A stretch of 64,000 bases of DNA from Bacteroidota bacterium (GCA_009773165.1 WOUZ01000009.1:1-64000), one strand, 5' to 3'. Counted from the stretch's first letter, positions 18,401 to 27,035 are shown. Program-made: numbers and translations. The notes: a model not told the origin generated them from the letters alone.

Positions 18401-18781
18401 ATGGGTTTCGAGGTACTTAATTTTTTGTTAACATCCGGTCATGTAATGATCATTCTTATTATTAGTTTTGGTTGGATTTGGAGGAAATTACATGTTGTTT
18501 ACGTTATTTGCAATTTTTGTGCAATATTTTCATGGTTCATTTTAGGATACTTCAAAGGATATGGATATTGTCTCCTGACAGATATACAATGGAATTTGTT
18601 AGCATATAGGGGAGAGACAGATATTCCTGAAACTTTTCTGGAGTATTTTTTCAATATTCTGAACATAAATAGTAGTGCGATTGATTTTCTTGAGGTTGTA
18701 AATTATTTTAAGTATTTTGTCGTTGCAACTTTTGTTTTTCGAATGAGCTATATTTACCTTCTCAAAAAAGGAAATCAGTAG
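18401..18781 (+). CDS. DUF2784 family membrane protein
   Basis: The 126-residue protein has three to four membrane segments. It carries the DUF2784 pattern: an N-terminal helix, LHVVYVICNFCAIFSWFILGYFKGYGYCLLTDIQWNL (about 35-70), then a polar loop and a C-terminal helix. The family's role is unknown. The gene stands alone; downstream is a decayed cation-transporter gene. Confidence 0.7.
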   Translation: MGFEVLNFLLTSGHVMIILIISFGWIWRKLHVVYVICNFCAIFSWFILGYFKGYGYCLLTDIQWNLLAYRGETDIPETFLEYFFNILNINSSAIDFLEVVNYFKYFVVATFVFRMSYIYLLKKGNQ

Positions 18782-18787
18782 CATCTT

Positions 18788-19257
18788 GACAACTTAAAGC
18801 TTGAGACTTCACTCATTGATAATGTCTTTGCAGATCATTTTGCGACTTCAAAGGTAAATACTTCAAGAAAAAGAAATTTACTTTGGCAAGTTTCCGCCAT
18901 TAACTTTTTCTTTTTTGCACTTGAAATATCAACAGGCTTTATCTCAAACTTAATGTGACTTGTTGCCGACAGTTATGATATGCTTGCCGACAGACTTGTT
19001 TACAGGCTTGCAATTTTGAATTTGGTGGAACAATGACGCGAAAAAAGATAATTGCAAAATCAGCAGCATATTTCCAGTGGACCTATGCTGCACCAGGGTT
19101 TGGTGAAGTAATCAGACAATTCTCAGGATTTGAGGAAATTTCTGCATTTCAGATATTGATAATTATTGCAATAACTTGAATTACAATTAGTTTGTATTTA
19201 TTGCAAAAAAGTAAAAGTAAAGAAGCATTTATGCAGACAAGTATGATTTTTACTTAG
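18788..19257 (+). pseudogene. Decayed cation transporter (cation-efflux/CDF-like) gene
   Basis: Readable protein fragments appear in order: LLWQVSAINFFFFALEI, STGFISNLM followed by an in-frame stop, LVADSYDMLADRLVYRLAI, then a frame change to MTRKKIIAKSAAYFQW (ATG at 19,033), GFGEVIRQFSGFEEISAFQ, a stop at 19,177-19,179, LYLLQKSKSKEAFMQTSMIFT and a final stop at 19,255. These fit the membrane part of Bacteroidota cation-efflux transporters (first helix FFALE, then VADSxDMLAD with its metal-site Asp residues). The 3' half is missing, replaced abruptly by class B copy 2. It is non-functional. Confidence 0.7.
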
Positions 19258-19440
19258 TAAAATTACAAACAAGGTGATACCTGCAACCAACATTTTAATT
19301 TCGACAACAATTTCATAAATCATTTTGCGTTAAGTTTTTAAATTGCTTAATTTGAGTTATTTGTAGGTTGGTGGGGGTGTAGGTAATCCAGAAATACCCG
19401 CCATATGGCGTATATACAATCGTTGTATCTCATTTTAAAG
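19258..19440. repeat. Class B dispersed repeat, copy 2 (3' part)
   Basis: It shares ACAAGGTGATACCTGC-AACCAACATTTTAA, the GGGGGTGTAGGTAAT segment and the terminus ATATGGCGTATATACAATCGTTGTA with other class B copies. It begins exactly where the cation-transporter reading frame is lost and ends shortly before the aminotransferase start. Confidence 0.55.
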
Positions 19441-19468
19441 AATTACATAAACAGAGAATTAAAATATT

Positions 19469-20680
19469 ATGACACTTGAAGAAAAATTTAAATTACTTGA
19501 AGCAGACAATGCTCCCGGACAAGAAGTCAGACAATCTTTTGGAGATTTAAATTCAATGATGATTGGTGACAAACTTGATGGTGTTTTTGTTGATTTCTCA
19601 CATGGGGATGTTGATGCTTTTCCCCCTACACCCAGTTCTGATAGCGCATGGGTAAAAGGTTTTTGTAAAGGAGGCAAACAAGCCTATACAGAGTATAGGG
19701 GAGATGCAGAAATCCGAAAAAGACTATCAGTTAGCCTTAGCAAATACACACATTCATCAATTTCAGCAGATAATGAATTAATTATCTCACCCGGAACTCA
19801 AGGCGCATTGTTTTTAGCATTAGGGGCAACCGTTACCGAGGGGACTAAAGTTGCTGTGGTCACGCCTGATTATTTTGCAAATCGAAAGCTGGTAGTCTTC
19901 CTTGGTGGAGAAGTTGTACCAATCGCATTGAATTACAAAGAAACTCAATCCAAAATGGGTATTGACCTTAATCAACTTGAAAATGCATTTAAAAGTGGAA
20001 CAGAGGTCTTTGTTTTTTCAACGCCCAATAACCCAACCGGATTTGTATATTCAAGCACTACAATAAATCAAATCTCAGCTCTCGCAGCAGCATATAATGT
20101 CACATTAATTGTTGATGAACTCTATTCCAGAATGCTTTACAGTGGTGAAGAATACTCGCATCTTTGTGCCTGTAATGTGGTTCCGGAAAATCTCATCACA
20201 ATCATTGGACCTTCAAAAACTGAGTCGCTCAGCGGATTCCGCCTGGGAGTAGCATTTGGCACACCAAAATTGATTGACAGAATGGAACGTCTGCAGGCCA
20301 TTGTTTCGCTTCGTGCTGCAGGTTACAATCAAGCCGTTCTTGATACCTGGTTTCAGGAACCTGCAGGCTGGCTGGAAAATCGTATTCGCGAGCATGAAGC
20401 AATCAGAGATGAATTACTCGAAATTTTCAATGCCGGTAAACTTCAAACCGCATGTCCACAAGCAGGAAGTTATCTTTTTCCGCAGCTTCCTCCGCTAAGT
20501 TTCGATATACATACATTTGTACGTTTGCTTCGTTATCAGGCCAATGTGGTAGTTACACCAGGAACAGAATTTGACTCTAACTGCACTGACAGTATCCGGC
20601 TTAACTTTTCCCAGAATCACAATGCAGCAGTTGCGGCAGCAAAGAGAATCGTAAAAATGGCAGAAATATACAGTATATGA
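19469..20680 (+). CDS. PLP-dependent class I/II aminotransferase
   Basis: This is a 403-residue fold-type I enzyme. The PLP lysine is Lys250 in SKTESLSGFR. FSTPNNPTG (cofactor/substrate loop), IVDELYSRM (Asp for the pyridine nitrogen) and a C-terminal substrate Arg in SIRLNFS are present. It should move an amino group between an amino acid and a keto acid or perform a related PLP reaction; the substrate is not deducible. It overlaps the RidA-family gene by ATGA. RidA proteins hydrolyse the reactive enamine/imine intermediates released by PLP enzymes, so the pair forms a coherent unit. Confidence 0.88.
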   Translation: MTLEEKFKLLEADNAPGQEVRQSFGDLNSMMIGDKLDGVFVDFSHGDVDAFPPTPSSDSAWVKGFCKGGKQAYTEYRGDAEIRKRLSVSLSKYTHSSISADNELIISPGTQGALFLALGATVTEGTKVAVVTPDYFANRKLVVFLGGEVVPIALNYKETQSKMGIDLNQLENAFKSGTEVFVFSTPNNPTGFVYSSTTINQISALAAAYNVTLIVDELYSRMLYSGEEYSHLCACNVVPENLITIIGPSKTESLSGFRLGVAFGTPKLIDRMERLQAIVSLRAAGYNQAVLDTWFQEPAGWLENRIREHEAIRDELLEIFNAGKLQTACPQAGSYLFPQLPPLSFDIHTFVRLLRYQANVVVTPGTEFDSNCTDSIRLNFSQNHNAAVAAAKRIVKMAEIYSI

Positions 20681-21105
20681 GCAAAATCATAGAACAACCC
20701 ATCCCACAAGGCAAGTATTTACCTGCTGTTCGGCACGCAGATTTGATATTTACTTCGGGAATGACGCCTCGTAAAGCAGGAAATCTAATGTATTCCGGTA
20801 AAATCAGCGTTGCAGATTCAATAGAATCGCACAGAGATGCTGTACGATTGTTAACACTAAATGCCTTAACTGCCGCGCAGGCCTGCTTGCATGAAGGCGA
20901 AAAAATTGCTTTCATCCTTCAGCTAAGTGTTTTTTTAAATGCTGAGAAGGAATTTACAGCCCACGCTAAAGTTGCAGATTTTGCATCTGAAGTTTTGATA
21001 GAAAATCTTGGTTCTAATTGCATAGGAAGTCGTGCTGTGATTGGCGTTTCTTCTTTACCTTCAAATTCCCCGGTTGAAATAACAATTATTTGCAAAGTAG
21101 GATAA
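20677..21105 (+). CDS. RidA/YjgF family enamine-imine deaminase
   Basis: The 142-residue protein has the chorismate-mutase-like RidA fold: LIFTSGMTPRKAG, VRLLTLNALTAAQACLHEGE, FLNAEKEFTAHAKVADFASEVL and SRAVIGVSSLPSNSPVEI. The active-site Arg (in GSRAVIGV) and the terminal Glu are present. It is translationally coupled to the aminotransferase. The inferred role is to clear 2-aminoacrylate-type or substrate-specific imines produced by the partner enzyme. Confidence 0.85.
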   Translation: MSKIIEQPIPQGKYLPAVRHADLIFTSGMTPRKAGNLMYSGKISVADSIESHRDAVRLLTLNALTAAQACLHEGEKIAFILQLSVFLNAEKEFTAHAKVADFASEVLIENLGSNCIGSRAVIGVSSLPSNSPVEITIICKVG

Positions 21106-21333
21106 TCTCAAGAATGTTTAATTTATAAAAATAAAAATGGACAATACCGATTGTCTAAAGAGGATTTTAATGAAAAACGAGATACAGCATTTTGTATAAT
21201 TAATGGCAGGGAAAGTGCAAGTACCAAGGGTTGTAGCCCGCTCAAAATGCTTAGCAGTTTGACAGGAAAATGCCACGCAATCTGCCACTACTCATACAAT
21301 TTACCGTTAGCGACTATAATAAAAATCTACAAA

Positions 21334-22101
21334 ATGGGTAAGCGACAAGTGTATAAAATCTCAGAAAATCACGAAGCTTTGGTAAGTTATAAGAAATATT
21401 TTGATATAGAAGTTTTTGAAGGGATGATTTCAAAGCATCAATATCCATGGCATTTTCACAATTGCTATACAATTATTTTGGTGGAAATGGGGTCGGTAAT
21501 TTATGAGATACAAGACCAAAAAGTAGAAGTTGGTAAAAACGAAGTGTTAATTCTGGAACCTTTCTTCATCCATAGAAACATAATCGCTCAACTAACGAGT
21601 TACAAAGCAATTTTTATACCCAATGAATATTTAGACTTAGGGGAACAAAACAAAATTCTTACACAGATAGTACATCATCCAACTATTGTTGGCAGTATAG
21701 TTGACTTGCTTAATAAAATTAAACTGACTGAGAATAAAAATGAAATAAACGCTTCTTTTTCCGAACTCCGGGAATTAATCAATCAGCTGCAAATAAAGCA
21801 GCGTGTTGTTTCACATTTCAAGAGCAACATAATGCCCAAAATCGATTATGATTTAACTATAAATGAACTTTCTGAAAAAGCTCATTTGAGTAAATTTCAT
21901 TATCAAAGAAAATTCAAGAAATACAATGGCTTAACAATCGGGCAGTTAAAACAGCAAGAAAAAACTGTTAAGGCAAAAGCACTCCTGGAAAATGGAAAGT
22001 TTTCAACTGATGTAGCCTATGAGTTAGGCTTTTTTGACCAAAGTCATTTTATAAAATACTTCAAAAAAATGTGGGCTACCACTCAAAAAAATTTCAAATA
22101 A
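21334..22101 (+). CDS. AraC-family transcriptional regulator
   Basis: The protein is about 255 residues: an N-terminal cupin-like sensor domain (KHQYPWHFHNCYTIILVEMG, VLILEPFFIHRN) and a C-terminal double helix-turn-helix (TINELSEKAHLSKFHYQRKFKK, STDVAYELGFFDQSHFIKYFKK). An upstream TTG at 21,151 is in frame, but the extra 61 residues look non-coding, so the ATG at 21,334 is preferred. Targets are unknown. The operon starting at 22,348 is a candidate, given its position. Confidence 0.85.
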   Translation: MGKRQVYKISENHEALVSYKKYFDIEVFEGMISKHQYPWHFHNCYTIILVEMGSVIYEIQDQKVEVGKNEVLILEPFFIHRNIIAQLTSYKAIFIPNEYLDLGEQNKILTQIVHHPTIVGSIVDLLNKIKLTENKNEINASFSELRELINQLQIKQRVVSHFKSNIMPKIDYDLTINELSEKAHLSKFHYQRKFKKYNGLTIGQLKQQEKTVKAKALLENGKFSTDVAYELGFFDQSHFIKYFKKMWATTQKNFK

Positions 22102-22347
22102 GAGCATTTTTTTACTATTTCCTGATTCCGGCTTCTTATACTTTTGTTCAAAAATGATGTAAATTTGAAAACAAGCACGATTTGAATTAAAACACATGAT
22201 AGATATTAAACCAGTAAATAGTATGACTAAGCTTTCTTTGTTTGAAAAATACTCGCAAAAAAAACGGAATTAAAACATAACCGGAATTTATGCCATCTTT
22301 TGAAAAAATATTGGCTTTATTTTTTAAGACATAATAAACATCAAAAA
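22102..22347. other. Intergenic stretch
   Basis: No gene or repeat recognised. An in-frame upstream start for the GNAT gene exists at 22,300 but adds a tail without homology features. Confidence 0.4.
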
Positions 22348-22755
22348 ATGATAACCTATCAAATAGAAAAAACAGTTACTGTAGAAGAGTTTAGAGATGT
22401 ATTGGTTAATTCAACCTTAGCGGAAAGAAGACCTGTTAATAACCATGGAACGCTATCAAAAATGATGGAACATGGAAACTTAATTGTTACTGCAAGAGAA
22501 AATGGTAAATTAGTTGGAATAGCTCGCTCATTGACGGATTTTGAATACTGCACCTATTTATCTGATTTAGCAGTAGATGAAAATTATCAGAAATTGGGAA
22601 TTGGTAAAGAACTAATCAAACAAACCAAATTAAAAGCACCAAATGCTAAACTAATTTTACTTTCAGCACCGAAAGCGGTAGAATACTATCCCAAAATCGG
22701 GATGACAAAGTGGGACCAATGTTTTGTGTTGGACAATGTAGAAGACCTAAAATAA
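22348..22755 (+). CDS. GNAT family N-acetyltransferase
   Basis: The protein is about 135 residues. The acetyl-CoA binding motif A is YLSDLAVDENYQKLGIGKELI (Q/RxxGxG/A type), preceded by NGKLVGIARSL and followed by ILLSAPKAVEYYPKIGM. The start at 22,348 (MITYQIEKTVTVEEF) is preferred over 22,300. It is the first gene of a tight five-gene run to 24,622. The acceptor substrate is unknown. Small GNATs of this type often carry a one-domain fold acting on amines or protein N-termini. Confidence 0.85.
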   Translation: MITYQIEKTVTVEEFRDVLVNSTLAERRPVNNHGTLSKMMEHGNLIVTARENGKLVGIARSLTDFEYCTYLSDLAVDENYQKLGIGKELIKQTKLKAPNAKLILLSAPKAVEYYPKIGMTKWDQCFVLDNVEDLK

Positions 22756-22762
22756 ATAGGAT

Positions 22763-23101
22763 ATGATTAATTATAATGACAAAATATTCAGAACTGTTGC
22801 CAATTCCGAAAACGGTGAAACATCAAATGAAACTGTTTTTAGGTATAAACAAACAGGAAACATTCTGACATCCGAATACGCTGGCGGTAAAATAAAAAGT
22901 GGCCATCTGATTGGGCTTGTGGATGAAAATGGCAATATAGATATGCGTTATCACCAGGTAAACCATTTGGGCGAGATCATGACAGGAATTTGCATTTCAA
23001 AACCAGAAATTCTTGAAAATGGAAAAATTCGCCTTCACGAAGATTGGGAATGGACTTCGGGAGATAAATCAAAAGGAACATCAATAATTGAAGAACAATA
23101 A
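22763..23101 (+). CDS. Small conserved protein annotated elsewhere as N-acetylglutamate synthase-like
   Basis: This 112-residue protein lacks a signal peptide. Its pattern (MINYNDKIFRTVANSENGETS, GNILTSEYAGGKIKSGHLIGLVDENG, GICISKPEILENGKIRLHEDWEWTSGD) matches a widespread small Bacteroidota and Firmicutes family often labelled N-acetylglutamate synthase. It has no GNAT motif, so that label is probably inherited from gene neighbours. The repeated beta-hairpins suggest a small barrel. It lies 7 bp after the GNAT gene, which supports a shared function. Confidence 0.7.
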   Translation: MINYNDKIFRTVANSENGETSNETVFRYKQTGNILTSEYAGGKIKSGHLIGLVDENGNIDMRYHQVNHLGEIMTGICISKPEILENGKIRLHEDWEWTSGDKSKGTSIIEEQ

Positions 23102-23112
23102 ATTTTAATACA

Positions 23113-23583
23113 ATGGCACACGAACACAACTACAAACTAACTGCGGTATGGACGGGTAATAAAGGCGAGGGAACCATAAATATACGAACCTATGACCGTA
23201 GCCATACAGTTACAATTCAGGGTAAACCTGAATTATTTTTAACAACGGATAACCCGGCCGTTGGTGACAAATCAAAATTGAATCCTGAAGATTTATTGGT
23301 TACAGCCTTATCATCCTGCCACATGCTTTCCTACTTGTATGTTTGTGCATTGGAAGGAATTATAATTACTTCGTATACCGACAATGCCACAGGCATTATG
23401 ATTGAACAGGCAAGTGGCGGAGGAAGTTTCAAAGAAGTAACCTTGAACCCAATTTGTTATGTAGCCGATGAAACTATGGTAGAAAAAGCCATCGGGCTGC
23501 ATCACAAAGCTCACGAAATATGTTATATAGCCAATTCGGTGAATTTTGAAGTGAAGTGTAATCCAACCTGCAAAGTTGAATAA
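23113..23583 (+). CDS. OsmC family peroxide-responsive protein
   Basis: The 156-residue protein has the OsmC/Ohr fold, with catalytic Cys69 in LSSCHMLSYL and a second Cys at 137 in HEICYIANS. The early Arg needed for peroxide reduction is plausible in INIRTYDRSH. Family members reduce organic or fatty-acid hydroperoxides using cellular thiols. It lies 11 bp after the previous gene, in the GNAT-led operon, suggesting an oxidative or electrophile stress theme. Confidence 0.85.
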   Translation: MAHEHNYKLTAVWTGNKGEGTINIRTYDRSHTVTIQGKPELFLTTDNPAVGDKSKLNPEDLLVTALSSCHMLSYLYVCALEGIIITSYTDNATGIMIEQASGGGSFKEVTLNPICYVADETMVEKAIGLHHKAHEICYIANSVNFEVKCNPTCKVE

Positions 23584-23591
23584 AGAATGCT

Positions 23592-24329
23592 ATGAAAATT
23601 TGCATCGCACAGACAGAACCAATAAAAGGAAATGTTTCAGCCAACATTGAAGCACACAAAAGATTTATTGAGCTTGCTTTGACATTACATGCAGAAGCAA
23701 TTTTCTTTCCTGAACTTTCACTTACAGGTTACGAACCGGAACTTGCAAAAAAATTGGCGACCAATCAAAATGATGAGCGTTTAGACATCTTCCAGGAAAC
23801 AAGTGACAACAACAACATCATTATCGGGCTTGGATTACCGACCGCAAGCGAATCGCACATCCGTATTAGTATGATTATTTTTGAACCAAACCAGCCACGG
23901 CAGACTTATTCAAAACAGCAACTGCATTCTGACGAATTTCCATATTTCGAACAAGGTGTTGGACAGGTAATAATCAAGGCGAACGATACGCATATTGCAC
24001 CTGCAATTTGTTACGAAAGTTTACAACCGGCACATGCTGAAAACGCGTTTAAACTTGGCGCTGATGTTTATTTAGCGAGCGTAGCAAAACCGGAAAATGG
24101 CGTTGAAAAAGCTTTTAAGCACTATCCGGCAGTTGCAAAACAATACGCAATGCCTGTGCTGATGTCGAACTGTGTAGGATTTTGCGACAACTTTTTAAGT
24201 GTTGGTAAAAGTGCTGTTTGGACAAAAGAGGGAGAATTAGTTGGCCAACTTGACGACAAAACGGAAGGAATTTTAATTTTTGATACAGAAACAGAAGAAA
24301 TCGTTAAAAGAACAGTGATAAACAACTAA
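23592..24329 (+). CDS. Carbon-nitrogen hydrolase (nitrilase superfamily)
   Basis: The 245-residue protein shows the catalytic Glu-Lys-Cys triad: Glu41 (FFPELSLTGYEPE), Lys108 (TYSKQQLHSDE) and Cys140 (APAICYESLQ). The length fits a single-domain amidase or omega-amidase-like member that hydrolyses amide bonds of small carboxamides. The substrate is not deducible. It is located 8 bp downstream of osmC-like and 11 bp upstream of the DUF1272 gene in one operon. Confidence 0.88.
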   Translation: MKICIAQTEPIKGNVSANIEAHKRFIELALTLHAEAIFFPELSLTGYEPELAKKLATNQNDERLDIFQETSDNNNIIIGLGLPTASESHIRISMIIFEPNQPRQTYSKQQLHSDEFPYFEQGVGQVIIKANDTHIAPAICYESLQPAHAENAFKLGADVYLASVAKPENGVEKAFKHYPAVAKQYAMPVLMSNCVGFCDNFLSVGKSAVWTKEGELVGQLDDKTEGILIFDTETEEIVKRTVINN

Positions 24330-24340
24330 AGCGATATAAA

Positions 24341-24622
24341 ATGTTGGAAATCAGACAGAACTGTGAAAACTGTAATAAGACTTTGCCGAACGATTCAAAT
24401 GAAGCTATGATTTGTTCGTATGAGTGCACCTTTTGTAAAGATTGCGTTGAGAACGTTTTGGAAAATGTTTGTCCAAATTGTGGTGGTGGCTTTGAGAAAA
24501 GACCGACACGACCAAACGAACAATTAAAAAAATATCCAGCACGATCTGATAAGGTTTATAAACCAGTAGTAATGAATCAGTTTTTAAAAACTAACAAAGA
24601 AATTGACCCACGAAAAAGATAA
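24341..24622 (+). CDS. DUF1272 zinc-ribbon-like protein
   Basis: The 93-residue protein has Cys pairs spaced as in a treble-clef or RING-like metal site: NCENC, ICSYECTFCKDC and VCPNC, followed by a basic tail (RPNEQLKKYPARSDKVYKP). This matches DUF1272, small bacterial proteins expected to bind zinc, function unknown. It is the last gene of the GNAT-OsmC-nitrilase operon and is followed by a class C repeat. Confidence 0.8.
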   Translation: MLEIRQNCENCNKTLPNDSNEAMICSYECTFCKDCVENVLENVCPNCGGGFEKRPTRPNEQLKKYPARSDKVYKPVVMNQFLKTNKEIDPRKR

Positions 24623-24770
24623 ATGCCTGGCAGGCTGCAAGCGTTTTGCATAAGCAGGGATTCGTGCTTCAATGTAAGAGAAATGCAAAATTTAAGCTTT
24701 GTGCATCTAATGAAGTTTAGTGCTGAAAATCCGCCATTGTGCAAAGCCGGGAACCCTTAACTACACTATT
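24623..24770. repeat. Class C dispersed intergenic repeat, copy 2
   Basis: It shares GCATAAGCAGGGATTCGTGCTTC, split here as GCATAAGCAGGG and ATTCGTGCTTC, plus TGAAAATCCGCCA and GCAAAGCCGGGAA, with copies at 739 and 41,911. It separates the DUF1272 gene from the Crp/Fnr-family gene. Confidence 0.45.
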
Positions 24771-24788
24771 AGTAAGACACTATTGACA

Positions 24789-25358
24789 ATGACAGAACTC
24801 GAAAAATACATCCAAACTTACTTCGGAGCAAGCAAAGACGACTTAACTAAAATAAGTTCGTTTTTCACACCTGTAACTTTAAAAAAGGGTGACTATTTTC
24901 TTAAAACTGGCAGACATTCAGATAGGCTTGGTTTTGTTCAGACCGGAATAATCAGAGAGTTTGTGTTCATTGATGACAAGGAAGTAACCAAGTGGATTTC
25001 AACAAAAGGGTATTTTGTGGTGGACTTATCAAGTTTCGTGTTTCAACAAACAGCACGTTGGAACATTCAGGCATTGACAGATTGCGAACTTTACGTTATC
25101 AACATCAACGACTATCAAAAAATCGGACAGGTAATTCCCCGTTGGACGGAATTAGAAAAACTATTCATTGCAAAATGCTTTACAGTTTTGGAAGATAGGG
25201 TATTACAACACTTGTCAATGACAGCAGAAGAAAGATACAATCAACTTTTCAATTTCAATAAAGAATTGTTTAATCAGGTGCCTTTGCATTACCTGGCATC
25301 AATGCTTGGTATGACACCTGAAACACTTAGCAGGCTAAGAAAAAAAGCAGCTGGCTGA
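24789..25358 (+). CDS. Crp/Fnr family transcriptional regulator
   Basis: This is a 189-residue protein: a cyclic-nucleotide-binding-like beta-roll (about 20-115, KKGDYFLKTGRHSDRLGFVQTGIIREFV) and a C-terminal winged helix (VPLHYLASMLGMTPETLSRLRKK). There are no Fe-S cysteines and the cAMP-phosphate loop is degenerate, as in many Bacteroidota Crp-like proteins whose ligand is unknown. An in-frame start at 24,720 falls inside the class C repeat, so the ATG at 24,789 was chosen. The SRPBCC gene 73 bp downstream may be its target. Confidence 0.85.
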   Translation: MTELEKYIQTYFGASKDDLTKISSFFTPVTLKKGDYFLKTGRHSDRLGFVQTGIIREFVFIDDKEVTKWISTKGYFVVDLSSFVFQQTARWNIQALTDCELYVININDYQKIGQVIPRWTELEKLFIAKCFTVLEDRVLQHLSMTAEERYNQLFNFNKELFNQVPLHYLASMLGMTPETLSRLRKKAAG

Positions 25359-25431
25359 ACTTCTTGATTTTTGTCAAGAGCAAGCCCTGGTTTTGTGCTG
25401 ACCTTTGTATCGTTCGTTATAACAAACGACA

Positions 25432-25944
25432 ATGTTCAGAAAATCAATTTTAGTAACTGCAATTGGCTTGACAATCTCAACAGGTTCATTTGCACAATAC
25501 AATTCAAAAATGAAAAGTATCAACAACAACGCAGCTGTAAAGTGCAGCAAAACAATAACTATCAATGCCGGTAGTGAAAAAGTATGGGCAGTTATGACCA
25601 ACATCAATAACTGGGCAAACTGGCAAACATACATCAGTAACCCAAAAATGAATGGTGAGTTAAAACCAGAAACAACTTTTGATTGGAAAACTGGAGGTGC
25701 AAAAATTCATTCAGTACTTCACACAGTTGAACCTTTTAAAAACTTCGGCTGGACAGGAAAAACATTTGGTATGTTTGCAATACACAATTGGACATTGACA
25801 GAAGCAAACGGACAAACAAAGGTTTCGGTTGAGGAAAGTATGGAAGGTTTTCTCGCAAAACTTTTGAAAAAGTCATTCAACAAGAACCTGGAAAAAGGCA
25901 TGCAAAACTGGCTGGACTTATTGAAGAAAGAATGTGAAAAGTAG
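25432..25944 (+). CDS. Exported SRPBCC (START/polyketide cyclase-like) protein
   Basis: The 170-residue protein has a signal peptide (about 1-22, ending GSFAQ) and then an SRPBCC fold: KTITINAGSEKVWAVMTNINNWANWQ, TTFDWKTGGAKIHSVLHTVEPFKNFGWTGKTFGM and a long C-terminal helix (KNLEKGMQNWLDLLKKE). The fold binds hydrophobic ligands in a deep cavity. Export is less common for this family. The ligand is unknown. Confidence 0.8.
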   Translation: MFRKSILVTAIGLTISTGSFAQYNSKMKSINNNAAVKCSKTITINAGSEKVWAVMTNINNWANWQTYISNPKMNGELKPETTFDWKTGGAKIHSVLHTVEPFKNFGWTGKTFGMFAIHNWTLTEANGQTKVSVEESMEGFLAKLLKKSFNKNLEKGMQNWLDLLKKECEK

Positions 25945-25973
25945 CGAAACAAAAAAAAACGGCATATAATAAT

Positions 25974-26169
25974 CAGGAGTTCAAGTGGCCGGCACGAACA
26001 TGGTGGTCAAAGGTGTGCCCTACAACAACCCGGCAGGATATCTCTTTTTAGAACAAAACCTGTGCTGAGCTTGTCGATGCAAAGAAACCCTGGTTTGGTA
26101 AAGCGCATTCAAAAACAAATTGGTAAATTTGCCCTGACTACCGATGATCTGCAAATTAGTAAATTGTAA
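25974..26169 (+). mobile_element. Class B start fused to an IS110-like transposase C-terminal remnant
   Basis: The first 25 bp (AATCAGGAGTTCAAGTGG) match the 5' module of class B. From 25,997 a frame reads NMVVKGVPYNNPAGYLFLEQ and stops at 26,066. A shifted frame at 26,095-26,169 reads LVKRIQKQIGKFALTTDD and ends with a stop. Together they look like the C-terminal end of one transposase with a frameshift. The same peptide (WNMVVKGVP) recurs at 29,892-29,990. The IS110 family is the best fit I can suggest, not certain. Confidence 0.4.
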
Positions 26170-26227
26170 ATTACACAAATACAATTGGTTAGGAAATGGT
26201 TAGTCAGAATTTAATTGACAGACTACT

Positions 26228-26656
26228 ATGAAGACAATCAAACTATTGACTTTTTTTTTGTTGACAATATTGATTTCATGTAATTTGAATTTTTATGGAG
26301 ACATTGATTTAGGAGCGGATTTTTACTACATGGTTGAGCCTGCATTTAACAGCATTGTGACACCAGTGGACAAGAAAAAGCCATATAATGCTAGTACTTT
26401 TATAATAAGAGAAGTTGAAACTATAGGCGTAAACAATGACAAAATTTTGGTTACCTCAATCGTTAATGACACTCTAAAATATTGGGTAATTGACAAAACA
26501 AAAGAATCAAAAGAGTTAGGCTACGATAAGAAATCTAACTTGAGATTGTCGAATGTAACCCAAATCGACTCAATCGGATATGCAAAAATTCAAAAGGAAG
26601 AGAATATTATAATGAAAACAAAATCAGATTATAGGAAAAAGTCTCATTACGAATAA
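26228..26656 (+). CDS. Small lipoprotein of unknown function
   Basis: The 142-residue protein has a lipobox at about residue 19 (TILISC). The mature part contains GDIDLGADFYYMVEPAFNSI and an alternating-strand region. No conserved family could be assigned with confidence; a DUF3997-like protein is possible. It stands alone between an IS remnant and class A copy 4. Confidence 0.55.
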   Translation: MKTIKLLTFFLLTILISCNLNFYGDIDLGADFYYMVEPAFNSIVTPVDKKKPYNASTFIIREVETIGVNNDKILVTSIVNDTLKYWVIDKTKESKELGYDKKSNLRLSNVTQIDSIGYAKIQKEENIIMKTKSDYRKKSHYE

Positions 26657-26670
26657 ATGAAAACAGCCTA

Positions 26671-26870
26671 TAACACTAAGTCAAAACCCGAAAAGCCCCG
26701 AAAAAAGAGCCCTTATCCTGCTGAGGGGTAATGGCTTTATTGTCTATTTACTTTTGAGCGAAAACCGAAAAGACGAACCTGCCTTAAGCAGTGAAGAAAG
26801 CGTTTTTGGAATTGCAGGTTGAGGATAAAAGTTCAGTAAAGGTTTTAGACACTAAATAGTCCGGTGGATA
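26671..26870. repeat. Class A repeat, copy 4, followed by a short class B trace
   Basis: TAACACTAAGTC at 26,671 leads to AAAAAAGAGCCCTTATCCTG and GAGGGGTAATGGCTTT, the same hairpin as copy 1 with one stem mismatch. The right outer arm has drifted. At about 26,846 AGACACTAAATAGTCCGGTGG matches the class B interior. The gap up to 27,035 holds nothing else recognised. Confidence 0.5.
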
Positions 26871-27035
26871 ATATCTATTTTTTTTAAATTTATGCGAAAA
26901 TTTGAATTTTCTTTTGGTACACTGCATAAACTCAAGTGAAATACACACACATTTGTGGGTAATTAAGCTAGTTGTTTGGCATAATAAAAACCGCAACCAT
27001 GAAAAACATTTTACCATTAATAAAAATGTAACCCA

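Noticed and set aside
21151..21333. N-terminal extension of the AraC regulator from a TTG
   Set aside because: The extension has no domain support and reads through sequence that looks intergenic; the ATG at 21,334 gives a normal AraC length.
24720..24788. Upstream start for the Crp-like regulator
   Set aside because: It falls within the class C repeat; the ATG at 24,789 begins the conserved domain.
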